A DNA stretch of 64,000 bases from Vibrio lentus (GTDB taxonomy: Bacteria > Pseudomonadota > Gammaproteobacteria > Enterobacterales > Vibrionaceae), in the NCBI RefSeq assembly GCF_030409755.1, contig NZ_JAUFQE010000001.1:248001-312000 (forward strand). Direction: 5' to 3'. Positions 46,710-56,315 of the stretch are shown in pieces (position 1 is the stretch's first letter; each line of letters begins with the position of its first letter). Position numbers and translations under genes: made by a program. The notes beneath the pieces are model-generated. The model made no database searches. It was not told the origin of the DNA and worked only from the letters and a program-made list of their open reading frames with translations.

Positions 46710-47790
46710 ACTCCACTAGCATTTGAGGGCGGTCACCGGTGAGGGTTTCTAGGAAGGTTTTGATATCGCTAATGGTTTGGTCTTCAAATGTTTTTCCTAA
46801 CTGGCTCTCTCCCATAATCTTAATCGCCTCTTCTAGCGTAGCGGTTTGTCCATCGTGAAAGTAGGGTGCTGTGATTGCGACGTTTCTAAGGCTAGCAACC
46901 CGGAATAAGTGCTTGTCTTGTGGTTGAGCGGTAAACATAAAGCGACCTTGATCTTCACTTCGTTCGGAACCTGTCTTTGATAATCCAAAATATCCAAATC
47001 GCATCACCATACCCCCGCCAATATTGGTGCCTTGATGACAACGGATACAGCCCTCATCTTGGAAGGTTTCCCACCCCCGTTGTGCGGCGTCGGAAAGGGC
47101 ATTTATATCCCCCCGTAAATATTGGTCAAATGGCGCATCTGGGGTAGTTAACCCCTGCATGAATTCAATCAACGCTAACTTTATTGATGCAGTTTCAATC
47201 GGTAGCTGTTCCGCTTGGAACATATGGATGTAGTCGTCCGATTGGGATACGTAATTGGTAATGAGTTCCCAATTGGAATCCATTTCATCGACGTTGTGTA
47301 CAGGGCCGTCGATTTGGTCAGCAAGGTTGTTCACCCGACCATCCCAAAAGAATCGATAGTTAAAGACAGTGTTAAAAACGGTGAGTGAATTTCGCATCCC
47401 CGCTCCATTAACGCCAATAGACACAGGAATTACTTCAGCCCCGTTAGTTTGTAAACTATGACAGCTTTCACAGCTGACACTGCGGTTGGACGACAAATTC
47501 GGGTCTTTAAATAGTGTCCAACCTATTTTAGCCAATTCATGATCTATTTCGGGCGAGTGAGGAATAGGGAATATTTCTTGGTCTGAAAATGCCGCCTGTT
47601 TGGTGTCTTGTACATCTGAAGTGGAGATGTGGGCTGAAGAATGTGCGTCATCGTGGTCGCTTTCATGACGTTGATTCTCAATGGGTTCAAATGAAGCGTG
47701 CATGTCTGAAGGGGAGGCGTTATAGACCAGTATGGCGATTAAAACGCAAAGGACAGTTATACTAATTCCTGCAAAATATGGCGTTCTCAT
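46696..47790 (-). CDS. di-haem cytochrome c peroxidase family protein
   Basis: A 364-residue periplasmic protein anchored by an N-terminal helix (about 5-24), followed by a His/Asp-rich linker (residues 31-70). Two c-haem sites are visible: CESCH (107-111) and CIRCH (248-252). LRNVAITAPYFHDG is the family signature. It belongs to the CcpA/MauG family that reduces H2O2 or oxidises substrates. Overlap with the kinase gene suggests that peroxide or redox sensing and this enzyme are linked. Confidence 0.92.
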   Translation of the reverse strand: MRTPYFAGISITVLCVLIAILVYNASPSDMHASFEPIENQRHESDHDDAHSSAHISTSDVQDTKQAAFSDQEIFPIPHSPEIDHELAKIGWTLFKDPNLSSNRSVSCESCHSLQTNGAEVIPVSIGVNGAGMRNSLTVFNTVFNYRFFWDGRVNNLADQIDGPVHNVDEMDSNWELITNYVSQSDDYIHMFQAEQLPIETASIKLALIEFMQGLTTPDAPFDQYLRGDINALSDAAQRGWETFQDEGCIRCHQGTNIGGGMVMRFGYFGLSKTGSERSEDQGRFMFTAQPQDKHLFRVASLRNVAITAPYFHDGQTATLEEAIKIMGESQLGKTFEDQTISDIKTFLETLTGDRPQMLVEFENE

Positions 47791-47885
47791 AACGTAAGTT
47801 CCATCTCAATTCCGATCATTTATTGACTCAAAATCCGTCTGAGCCTACTCATATTACGCGTTATTAATATAAACCTAGTTTCACA

Positions 47886-48047
47886 ATGGGAATGTTGCAA
47901 GCCCAAGAAATAGAACTTCGTTTGGTAGAAAGGGTTTTAAAAGAGGAGCCTAAGGCTTGGTACTTAGGGTTGTTAGGTAAGTTGATCGTTACAAGTACTT
48001 GGCTGCTCCAATTGCTTGAAGGACAAAAGACAGAAAAGCCGTGGTAG
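47886..48047 (+). CDS. possible small protein (53 aa)
   Basis: A plus-strand frame (MGMLQAQEIELRLVERVLKE at the start) with an amphipathic first half and a hydrophobic stretch near residues 26-44. The stop codon falls inside the left arm of the terminator at 48035-48068, as often seen for short genes. No good ribosome binding site is visible (a GGGA lies too close). It occupies the 307-bp gap between the peroxidase and sulfatase genes. Confidence 0.4.
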   Translation: MGMLQAQEIELRLVERVLKEEPKAWYLGLLGKLIVTSTWLLQLLEGQKTEKPW

Positions 48048-48068
48048 CGGTTGAGCTATCACGGCTTT
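48035..48068. terminator. bidirectional terminator
   Basis: AAAGCCGTGGTAGC (48035-48048) pairs with 48055-48068 over 14 bp with one G-U pair and a 6-nt loop. It ends the minus-strand sulfatase gene and the small plus-strand frame. Confidence 0.85.
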
Positions 48069-48097
48069 GTCTTACTTTTATCAGCGCTAGCTAATAA

Positions 48098-49660
48098 TTA
48101 TTTAGCTTGTGCAGCGGCTGCTTCTAGTTGCTTAAGTTTACCTTGAAGCATGTAAGCATTCTGGTTGAAGTTACCAGGGTTCAGTACTTGGCTGTTCTGC
48201 ATTGGGTAGTCAGGTAGCGTGTTCATGAACTCTTGTACTTTGCCGCCTACTGGTACGAATAGCCACATATTGTCTGCCATCCAACGTAGGTACATGCCAG
48301 ATTCATGTGGTGCTTTTTCGAATGGGTCAGCACGTAGGTGTACAACTTGAGGCCAGTTTGGTTGGAAACGCACGGCGTTTGTGATGTTACCGTCCATAAC
48401 TGCGAATGAGATCTTGAAGTCATTCCAACGTACCGCGTTTAACTCAGCGTTTGCAGAGAAGTAAAGCATGCTGTCACGAGGGCCTTTTTCTTCTTTACCT
48501 TCGAAGTAAGGTAGGAAGTTGTAACCATCTAGGTGCACACGCCAATTTTTGCCGTTGTATGTCGCCCCTTTATCAGAAGCCAGTTTCTCAACGACTTTAT
48601 CATCACCAGCAGCAGCCATTAGTGTTGGAATCCAATCTTGGTGGCTCATGATGTCGTTGATCTTAGTTCCCGGTTTGATAGTGCCAGGCCAGCGAACTAG
48701 CTGAGGAACGCGCATACCGCCTTCGTAAGTTGTACCTTTCTCACCGTGGAAGTAAGTTGCACCACCATCAGGCCAAGATACTGTCTCTGCACCGTTATCG
48801 GTAGAGTAGATTACGATAGTGTTGTCTGCGATCTTAAGCTCATCAAGCTTATCTAGAAGGATACCGACTTGGTCATCGTGCTCTAGCATGCCGTCTGCGT
48901 AGATGCTGATACCAGATTTACCTTGATACTTCTCTTGTAGACGAGTCCACACGTGCATACGAGTCGTGTTGTGCCAGATGAAGAATGGTTTGTCAGCTTT
49001 CACTGCTTTTTCCATGAATGCTAGAGATTCTTCTAGGAACTCTTCATCCGCGTGCTCCATACGCTTACGCGTCATAGGGCCTGTATCTTCAATCTTACCG
49101 TCAGAAGTCGACTTGATTACACCACGAGGGCCAAAGTTCTTACGGAACTCTGGGTCTTTAGGGTAGTAGTATGTTTCCGGCTCTTCTTCCGCATTTAGGT
49201 GATAAAGGTTACCAAAGAACTGGTCGAAACCGTGGTTCGTTGGAAGATGCTTATCTTGGTCACCCATGTGGTTTTTACCGAACTGAGCTGTCATGTAGCC
49301 CTGTTCTTTAAGAAGGTCTGCGATAGTTGGAGCCCAATCAGGGATACCGTGGTCAGAGCCCGGCATACCGATAGTCAGTAGACCTGTACGGAAAGGTTCT
49401 TGACCGGTTAGGAATGCAGCACGGCCAGCAGTACACGATTGTTGACCGTAGTGGTCAGTAAATAGTGCGCCTTCGTTAGCAATACGGTCGATGTTAGGTG
49501 TTTCGTAACCCATCATACCGTTGTTGTATGCACTGATGTTGAATACACCAATGTCATCACCCCAGATAGCAAGAATGTTTGGTTTTTCTGCTGCTGTTGC
49601 CGCTGAAGAAGCTGCTAATAAGCCAACACCTAATGCTAGTTTATTAATTTTAGTACCCAT
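48098..49660 (-). CDS. secreted type I sulfatase
   Basis: A 520-residue sulfatase with a signal peptide (about 1-24). The formylglycine site is Cys76 in CTAGR, a C-x-A-x-R form of the CxPxR motif. Metal-binding Asp residues lie in WGDDIG and STDNGAE, and FGKNHMGD carries the active-site Lys. It cleaves sulfate esters in the periplasm or outside the cell. A maturing enzyme for the Cys is not in the window. Divergent from a clearly similar sulfatase at 50007. Confidence 0.93.
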   Translation of the reverse strand: MGTKINKLALGVGLLAASSAATAAEKPNILAIWGDDIGVFNISAYNNGMMGYETPNIDRIANEGALFTDHYGQQSCTAGRAAFLTGQEPFRTGLLTIGMPGSDHGIPDWAPTIADLLKEQGYMTAQFGKNHMGDQDKHLPTNHGFDQFFGNLYHLNAEEEPETYYYPKDPEFRKNFGPRGVIKSTSDGKIEDTGPMTRKRMEHADEEFLEESLAFMEKAVKADKPFFIWHNTTRMHVWTRLQEKYQGKSGISIYADGMLEHDDQVGILLDKLDELKIADNTIVIYSTDNGAETVSWPDGGATYFHGEKGTTYEGGMRVPQLVRWPGTIKPGTKINDIMSHQDWIPTLMAAAGDDKVVEKLASDKGATYNGKNWRVHLDGYNFLPYFEGKEEKGPRDSMLYFSANAELNAVRWNDFKISFAVMDGNITNAVRFQPNWPQVVHLRADPFEKAPHESGMYLRWMADNMWLFVPVGGKVQEFMNTLPDYPMQNSQVLNPGNFNQNAYMLQGKLKQLEAAAAQAK

Positions 49661-50006
49661 AAGGACTCCGATTCACTTTTAAGATTAATGCGTTAGAGCA
49701 ACACATCGATGAGCAAATGTTATTCCCAAAATTCCGTTCCGTCCTTTTATAGTGCTTATAACCAATCGTTATGATGTCTAGTTAACTTATTGATTCATAT
49801 CAGTTCCAGTCTGTTGCCAGAATAACCCCTTAGTTTGTATGTGTGATCCTTATCATGTTTGATGCCGTAAACCTTACCGATGACTTCTGTATCCATATCT
49901 CAATAAAAATGACAAAAAGATTAATAGCTTAGGTAATCTCGCGTATGAGTAAAAAATGAACTATACGTTGTAGGGCAGGATGCAAATAACTTACGAAGAG
50001 GTTTCT
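49661..50006. other. divergent promoter region of two sulfatases
   Basis: About 346 bp between the two divergent sulfatase starts, AT-rich, with a Crp-like site in the middle. No gene seen. Confidence 0.5.
49842..49857. promoter_or_regulatory. candidate Crp site
   Basis: TGTGA-N6-TCATG at 49842-49857 matches the Crp consensus TGTGA-N6-TCACA in the left arm fully and the right arm at three of five bases. It lies centrally between divergent sulfatase genes, where carbon control would be plausible. Confidence 0.4.
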
Positions 50007-51554
50007 ATGACAGCGAAGTATGGCGCTAAACGTCGATTAGCGATTTTGGGTACAGCAATGATGGCCGCGTCTAGCGCCACTTTTGCAGCAGAAAAGCCAA
50101 ACATATTGGTCATTTGGGGGGACGACATTGGTCAATCCAATGTGAGTGCGTACACATTTGGCTTGATGGGCTACCGCACTCCAAATATTGATAGCATCGC
50201 CAAAGAAGGCATGATGTTTACCGATTATTACGCTGAGCAGTCTTGTACCGCAGGTCGCTCAACGTTCATCACGGGTCAAAGTGTTCTTAGAACGGGTTTA
50301 AGTAAAGTAGGCCTTCCAGGAGCAGACATTGGTTTGCAAGCGGAGGATGCAACGATTGTAGAAATGCTTAAACCTATGGGGTACATGACAGGTCAATTTG
50401 GTAAAAACCACCTTGGCGATAAAGATGAATTCCTTCCAACAGCACACGGGTTTGACGAATTTTTTGGCAACCTTTACCACCTGAATGCTGAAGAAGAACC
50501 GGAGAATGAAGATTACCCAACTGATCCAGAGTTTCGTAAGAAATTTGGCCCTCGTGGTGTGATCAAATCATTCGCCGATGGCAAGATTGAAGATACAGGC
50601 CCATTAACGCGTAAGCGTATGGAAACGGTCGATGAAGAAACACTAGACGCGGCACTTGATTTCATGGATCGCGCAGTGAAAGCGGACAAACCATTCTTCG
50701 TTTGGTGGAACGCAACAAGAATGCACTTTAGAACGCACGTTCAGCCAGATAGCAAAGGCGTAACCGGCATCAGTAACTACGCTGATGGTATGGTTGAGCA
50801 CGATCGACACGTTGGACAACTATTGAAGCAAGTGGATGAGTTGGGAATCAAAGACAACACCATCGTTTTCTACTCAACGGATAACGGTCCACACATGAAC
50901 TCTTGGCCTGATGCCGGTACAACGCCGTTCCGTGGTGAGAAAAACACCAACTGGGAAGGCGCATACCGTGTACCAGCAATGGTTCGTTGGCCAGGAAAGA
51001 TTGAACCGGGCAGTGTTTCAAATGAAATCATGCACCACATGGACTGGATGCCAACCTTCGTTGCAGCCGCTGGTGATGATCAGATCAAAGAGAAACTACT
51101 GAAAGGTCATACAGCGGGTGATAAAACGTTTAAAGTTCACCTAGATGGTTACAATTTCCTTCCTTACCTAACCGGTGAAGAAGAAAAAGGCCGTCGTTCG
51201 GAGATCTTCTACTTTACCGATGACGGTGACCTTGCGGCACTTCGTTACAACCAATGGAAAGCGGTGTTCATGGAGCAGCGTGCAACGGGTACTATGCAAA
51301 TCTGGGCAGAACCGTTTGTAACGTTACGTCTTCCTAAGCTGTTTAACCTCCGTATGGACCCATACGAAAACGCAGATATAACATCGAATACTTACTATGA
51401 CTGGTTGTTAGACCATGCTTATATGTTCGTACCTGCACAAGCGTATGTTGGCAAGTTCTTAGAAACCTTTGCTGAATATCCACCACGTCAAAAAGCAGCG
51501 AGCTTTAGCTTGGATCAGGTTATGGAGAAACTTCAAGAGAACCATAATAAGTAA
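50007..51554 (+). CDS. secreted type I sulfatase
   Basis: A 515-residue sulfatase very similar along its length to the divergent neighbour (FGDDIG-type WGDDIG, DRIANEG versus DSIAKEG, FFGNLYHLNAEEEPE in both). The modified residue is Cys80 in CTAGR. Signal peptide about 1-28. ATG 50007 is chosen for GAAGAGG upstream and a normal signal peptide; ATG 49980 would add nine residues. The active-site Asp/Asn pair is in STDNGPH. The pair looks like an inverted duplication with later divergence. Confidence 0.93.
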   Translation: MTAKYGAKRRLAILGTAMMAASSATFAAEKPNILVIWGDDIGQSNVSAYTFGLMGYRTPNIDSIAKEGMMFTDYYAEQSCTAGRSTFITGQSVLRTGLSKVGLPGADIGLQAEDATIVEMLKPMGYMTGQFGKNHLGDKDEFLPTAHGFDEFFGNLYHLNAEEEPENEDYPTDPEFRKKFGPRGVIKSFADGKIEDTGPLTRKRMETVDEETLDAALDFMDRAVKADKPFFVWWNATRMHFRTHVQPDSKGVTGISNYADGMVEHDRHVGQLLKQVDELGIKDNTIVFYSTDNGPHMNSWPDAGTTPFRGEKNTNWEGAYRVPAMVRWPGKIEPGSVSNEIMHHMDWMPTFVAAAGDDQIKEKLLKGHTAGDKTFKVHLDGYNFLPYLTGEEEKGRRSEIFYFTDDGDLAALRYNQWKAVFMEQRATGTMQIWAEPFVTLRLPKLFNLRMDPYENADITSNTYYDWLLDHAYMFVPAQAYVGKFLETFAEYPPRQKAASFSLDQVMEKLQENHNK

Positions 51555-51600
51555 GCTTTGGTTTATTGAAACTGATAGTTTGATGAAACTGGTAACACGA

Positions 51601-51626
51601 AAGAGCTCTTAGGAGCTCTTTTTTTA
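51601..51626 (+). terminator. intrinsic terminator
   Basis: Perfect 8-bp stem AAGAGCTC/GAGCTCTT (51601-51608, 51613-51620) with a 4-nt loop and a T-run. It separates the sulfatase from the octahaem cytochrome gene. Confidence 0.85.
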
Positions 51627-51762
51627 TGAGCATATCGATGAGTAGTTATCAGTCGTGAATATGAGTCACAACTATCGAGCTCACTGCCACTAAATAATTG
51701 TAATTTCATTGTTTTTACGTCTACCTTATTAAGCATAAGGATGTATAAAAACAAGGAATGTT

Positions 51763-54180
51763 ATGTCTGCATGGTTGTGCTCACTAGTGAACGGATTGAA
51801 ACACCAGCGAGTTGCAGTATTATCCGCAATGTTGTCTTTACCTATGTTGTCGACATTCAGTGTCAATGTGTATGCGAATGAACAAGCTCCGACGACGACT
51901 GAAGCTTCACTTATTGATTCAGAAACTTCAGGTGCCAGCTCTCTCAAGGCTACGTATGTCGGTTCTGAAGCATGCGTTGACTGTCACAGCGAAGAAGTGG
52001 AAGCGTGGCAAGGCTCTCATCATGATATGGCGATGAAACACGCGACTGATGAGTCCATTTTGGGCGACTTCAACGATCAAACCGTGACTCATAAAGGAAA
52101 GCCCAACCGTTTTTTTCGCAAGGGAGAAGAGTTTTGGGTCAACATCGAAGGGCCGGATGGCCAATTCAAAGATTACAAAATCAGCTATACCTTCGCCTTT
52201 GAACCTCTGCAACAGTACATGGTTGAGTTTGAAGACGGACGCGTACAGTTGATTCCTTTCGCTTGGGATTCTCGCACCGAGGACGAAGGCGGCCAACGCT
52301 GGTTTCACCTTTACCCTGATACCACCAACACCGATGAGTTTTACTGGACCAACAGTGGCCAGAACTGGAACTTCATGTGTGCCGATTGCCATTCAACAAA
52401 CCTAGAAAAGAACTACGACAGCGCAAGCAATACTTACAACACCACTTGGTCCGAGATTAATGTTGGTTGTGAGGCGTGTCATGGCCCTGCGAGTGAGCAC
52501 GTTGAGCAGGCCCAGCTAGCAAAAGCTCAATTGACCAAAGATCAGTCAGCAAAAGCCAGCGGCGGGAAGGACGTTCAAATTTCGGCGCATTATGGTTTCG
52601 ACCGTGATTTGTCGAAGTCGGTAAAAGAGTGGATCTACCAAGAGGGCAACTCCACCCTACAACCAAAAGACATCATTCACACCAATCAAGTACAGACTTG
52701 TGCTCAGTGCCACAGTCGACGCACTCAGTTAAATGAAACGGGAGACCACGTTAACGGGTCATTCTTTGATAAATATCGCCTAAGCTTGATAACCCCTGAG
52801 CTTTATCACAACGATGGTCAAATCTACGATGAAGACTACGTCTACGGCTCTTTCTTGCAATCGGTGATGGCAGAGAAAGGCGTTACTTGTACTAACTGTC
52901 ACGATCCACATACTGCAGAACTGAAAATTGCAGAAGAAGCTGTGTGTAGTCAATGTCACATAGCCTCTGAATACACGCCTGAAAAGCACACATTCCATGA
53001 AGCGAATACTGAGGCTTCACAATGTACCACTTGTCACATGCCAGAAACGACGTACATGGAAGTTGACCCAAGGCGTGACCACAGCTGGCATATCCCACGC
53101 CCTGATATCAGCCAACATATTAAAACACCGAACGTCTGTACCAGTTGTCACGAAGATCAAACTGATCAGTGGGCTGATAAACAAATTGGTAAATGGTTCC
53201 CAGATTCTAAGTATCGCAACCAACAACATTTTGCTGTCGCCTTTTACGCGGATTCAATAGGGCACAGAGGAGCAGAAGATGCACTGGCGTATTCGGCTCA
53301 GGATTCAAGCTTAAGCAATATCATTCGAGCTTCGAGCTTAGCACGCTTGGGTGGAAACACGGGTAAGAACACGCTTATTTCATTGGCAAGAGCAGTGAAA
53401 CACGACGATGAGATGATCCGTTTAGGCGTTGTGCAAGGTTCCTCAGGTTTTCCATTTACTGATCGTTGGCAGATTCTAGAGCCACTATTGGAAGATCCTG
53501 TATTGTCGATTCGCTCAGAAACCGCAGGAGCGCTTGTGCGTAACTGGGGAGAAATGAACCCTCTACAGAAAGATCAAATCAAACCTGCATTGCAAGAATA
53601 CATTGAGATACAGCAATTTAATGCCGACAGAGGGTTTGGACGTACTAACCTAGGCAACGTTTACCGAGATTTAGGTCAGCACGACAAAGCGATTGAGTTT
53701 TATCTAGGCGCTATCGACATTGAGCCTTACTTCGAGAACAGCTATGCCAACTTAGCTGATTTGTATCGAGCGCAAGGTAACGAAGCAAAAGCGCTGTCGA
53801 CATTGAAGCAAGGCATTCAAGCTCAGCCGAAATCGAGTGTATTACCATACAGCGCAGGATTATCTCTGCTTCGTGTGAAAGATTACGACCAAGCAACCGA
53901 CTACCTTAAACAAGCCGCTGAAACTGCGCAAACCGACCCTCAATATTGGTATGTGTACGGATTGGCTTTGGAGAAGTCTGATGTGCTTGCGGCAAGTAAA
54001 TCACTGCACAAGGCTTACCAATTTAGCCGTAACCCACAGCATCTGTATGCGCAGTGTGAAATCTTAGCGCGAAATTACCAACAACCCGGCGTACCCAAAG
54101 CGTTTGAACAATGTATTTTGTCATTGAGCAAAGTAGCGCCGCCGGAGGCAGTTAACCAGTTGAAAGCAATTGTCCAGTAG
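51763..54180 (+). CDS. octahaem c-type cytochrome with TPR repeats
   Basis: An 805-residue secreted protein. After an N-terminal signal segment (about 1-38) come eight CxxCH haem sites: CVDCH, CADCH, CEACH, CAQCH, CTNCH, CSQCH, CTTCH and CTSCH, all within the first 460 residues, with extra His residues for distal ligation. The C-terminal 300 residues hold HEAT/TPR-like helices (GRTNLGNVYRDLGQHDKAIEF, SYANLADLYRAQGNEAKAL). The haem part resembles cytochrome c554-type multihaem domains. AAGGA precedes the ATG. Partner unknown; the next genes encode the MoxR-Bat operon. Confidence 0.92.
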   Translation: MSAWLCSLVNGLKHQRVAVLSAMLSLPMLSTFSVNVYANEQAPTTTEASLIDSETSGASSLKATYVGSEACVDCHSEEVEAWQGSHHDMAMKHATDESILGDFNDQTVTHKGKPNRFFRKGEEFWVNIEGPDGQFKDYKISYTFAFEPLQQYMVEFEDGRVQLIPFAWDSRTEDEGGQRWFHLYPDTTNTDEFYWTNSGQNWNFMCADCHSTNLEKNYDSASNTYNTTWSEINVGCEACHGPASEHVEQAQLAKAQLTKDQSAKASGGKDVQISAHYGFDRDLSKSVKEWIYQEGNSTLQPKDIIHTNQVQTCAQCHSRRTQLNETGDHVNGSFFDKYRLSLITPELYHNDGQIYDEDYVYGSFLQSVMAEKGVTCTNCHDPHTAELKIAEEAVCSQCHIASEYTPEKHTFHEANTEASQCTTCHMPETTYMEVDPRRDHSWHIPRPDISQHIKTPNVCTSCHEDQTDQWADKQIGKWFPDSKYRNQQHFAVAFYADSIGHRGAEDALAYSAQDSSLSNIIRASSLARLGGNTGKNTLISLARAVKHDDEMIRLGVVQGSSGFPFTDRWQILEPLLEDPVLSIRSETAGALVRNWGEMNPLQKDQIKPALQEYIEIQQFNADRGFGRTNLGNVYRDLGQHDKAIEFYLGAIDIEPYFENSYANLADLYRAQGNEAKALSTLKQGIQAQPKSSVLPYSAGLSLLRVKDYDQATDYLKQAAETAQTDPQYWYVYGLALEKSDVLAASKSLHKAYQFSRNPQHLYAQCEILARNYQQPGVPKAFEQCILSLSKVAPPEAVNQLKAIVQ

Positions 54181-54245
54181 AGAGCAATTAGCAAGCCGTT
54201 AGTCAGTAAAAAGCACTTAGCAAGAAGAAAGCTTAACTGAAATAG

Positions 54246-54274
54246 AGCGCCAGAATTGACGTGGCTATGGCGCT
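54246..54274 (+). terminator. weak candidate terminator
   Basis: 7-bp stem AGCGCCA/TGGCGCT (54246-54252 and 54268-54274) with a 15-nt loop and TATAATTT after it. Confidence 0.4.
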
Positions 54275-54356
54275 TATAATTTATGGTGTTTATAACTAAT
54301 AGTTATGGGGCTTGTGAGTAGGATGTACGCAGCCAGATTGAATAAAGGGAATACCT

Positions 54357-55340
54357 ATGAACCATGCGCAACAAGCAATAAACCAACTGATTGAAGAGAC
54401 AGAGAAAAGTGTTATCGGTCAGAGTCACGTCGTTCGTGCTCTGGTGATTGGGTTATTGACCAATGGCCATGTGCTTCTAGAAGGGCTTCCCGGTACAGCA
54501 AAAACTCGCTCGGTGAAGTCATTGGCGAATTTACTGAACACCAGTTTTGGTCGAATTCAGTTTACGCCAGATCTTCTGCCATCAGATGTGACGGGCACTG
54601 AAGTGTATCAAGAGCTTGATGGCAAGCCTCAGCTGCATTTCCAACCGGGTCCTATTTTCAATAGCATCGTTCTGGCCGATGAAGTAAACCGTGCGCCCGC
54701 AAAGGTACAAGCGGCACTGCTTGAAGCGATGGCGGAAGGGACGATAACTGTGGGTGGCCAAACTCACATCCTTCCAGATTTGTTCATGGTATTAGCGACT
54801 CAAAACCCGGTTGAACAAGAAGGTACGTATCCGCTGCCTGAGGCGCAAATGGACCGTTTCATTATGAAAGTGACGGTCGACTACCCAGAAGACGAAGCGG
54901 AGCGTGACATCATTCGATTGGTGCGCAGTGAAGAATTGGGCAGCGAGACGAGTTCAGAATTAGTCACACCACAGCATATTGAACCTGAATTGGTACTTGA
55001 AGCGCGTCGCCAACTTCCTGATATTACGGTTTCTGATTTAGTCGAAAACTACATTGTGGCTTTGGTTATGGCGACTCGTAAGCCAGAGCGTTACCCAGAA
55101 TCAAACTTGTCTAAATGGATTGAGATTGGTTCCAGCCCACGTGCTTCCATCGCGTTGGATAAATGTGCTCGCGCTTATGCATGGCTTCAAGGACGTGACC
55201 ATGTCACGTTAGACGATGTGCGAGCGATGCTACCTACCGTGTTAGGTCACCGATTCTCGTTGTCTTATGACGCATTGGCCGATGGTGTTGACCATCAAAG
55301 AGTGGTTGAAGAACTGCTTGATAATGTTGAGATCGGATAA
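54357..55340 (+). CDS. MoxR-family AAA+ ATPase
   Basis: A 327-residue AAA+ ATPase. Walker A is GLPGTAKT (43-50), Walker B VLADEVNRAP, and the MoxR segment ATQNPVEQEGTYPLPEAQMDRF contains sensor 1. MoxR ATPases act as chaperone-like partners of VWA proteins. A GGGAA ribosome binding site precedes the ATG. It is the first gene of a six-gene operon reaching 61023, with only 12 bp to the next gene. Confidence 0.95.
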   Translation: MNHAQQAINQLIEETEKSVIGQSHVVRALVIGLLTNGHVLLEGLPGTAKTRSVKSLANLLNTSFGRIQFTPDLLPSDVTGTEVYQELDGKPQLHFQPGPIFNSIVLADEVNRAPAKVQAALLEAMAEGTITVGGQTHILPDLFMVLATQNPVEQEGTYPLPEAQMDRFIMKVTVDYPEDEAERDIIRLVRSEELGSETSSELVTPQHIEPELVLEARRQLPDITVSDLVENYIVALVMATRKPERYPESNLSKWIEIGSSPRASIALDKCARAYAWLQGRDHVTLDDVRAMLPTVLGHRFSLSYDALADGVDHQRVVEELLDNVEIG

Positions 55341-55352
55341 CAAGGGGGCGTC

Positions 55353-56315
55353 ATGGCGAAGCCAACACAAGCTCCCAAACCGCAAGGCCTTGATCCACGT
55401 TTGTACTGTGATTATTCAAGGTTAGTGCGAATTCAGGCTCAAGCTGAGTCGTTTTCTCTGTTGCCTCATCTAAAGGCGGGCAGTGTATTGTCGGGCCGAC
55501 ATAATTCCCTGTTTCGTGGTCGTGGTTTGAATTTTGAGGAATTACGTCATTACCAACTGGGTGATGATATTCGTAACCTCGATTGGAAAGTTACGATGCG
55601 AACGGGCAAGCCTCATGTTCGTAGCTATACCGAAGAGAAAGACCGAAATGTAATGATCTGTGTCGATCAGCGCAGTTCGATGTTCTTTGCTTCTCAAAAC
55701 ACCATGAAATCGGTTGTTGCGGCCGAAGTCGCGGCATTGTGTGGATGGCGAGTCCTGAAAGATGGTGACCGTGTTGGCTTTGTTTTAGCTTCTCATCAAA
55801 AACTCTTCCACACCAAAGCACAGCGTTCACAGTCTGATTTACTGGCTCAGTTAAAGCACCTTACTAAAGCAAATCAAAGCTTAGACGTGAATGTGAGTGA
55901 CAGCGAAGGCGTCGGGTTCAGTCAATGGATTGAACTGATAAAACGAATGAGATTAAAGCAGTCGACCTTAATCTTTATTAGCGATTGGCGCGACTGCCAA
56001 GAACAACATCTAGACCGACTAAAGCAGTTACAGCAACACAACGATATCTTGGCCATAATGGTCACCGACCCATTGGAACAATCATTACCTCAAGATCTCG
56101 CAAGCGCAAATTGGGTGGTGGGTGATGGTCGTTTTCAACTTAATCTCGATAGCCAATCTAAGGTTAACCTCGCAAGTGAAAGCCTTGCTCAAAAGGCTGC
56201 ACTCCAGAAGCAGTCCCTTGCTAAATTAATGGCGATGAAAAACCTCCCTTATATCGAATTAGATACGTCTGGAACTCACATTTCTCAGCTTCAAAAGCTG
56301 GTGGGAGGGCGTTAG
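55353..56315 (+). CDS. DUF58-domain VWA-like protein
   Basis: A 320-residue DUF58 protein with the family block DDIRNLDWKVTMRTGKPHVR followed by a VWA-like segment (VMICVDQRSSMFF). No membrane helix is visible, so it is cytoplasmic. DUF58 proteins nearly always accompany MoxR ATPases. Its stop is immediately followed by the ATG of the next gene. Confidence 0.92.
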   Translation: MAKPTQAPKPQGLDPRLYCDYSRLVRIQAQAESFSLLPHLKAGSVLSGRHNSLFRGRGLNFEELRHYQLGDDIRNLDWKVTMRTGKPHVRSYTEEKDRNVMICVDQRSSMFFASQNTMKSVVAAEVAALCGWRVLKDGDRVGFVLASHQKLFHTKAQRSQSDLLAQLKHLTKANQSLDVNVSDSEGVGFSQWIELIKRMRLKQSTLIFISDWRDCQEQHLDRLKQLQQHNDILAIMVTDPLEQSLPQDLASANWVVGDGRFQLNLDSQSKVNLASESLAQKAALQKQSLAKLMAMKNLPYIELDTSGTHISQLQKLVGGR

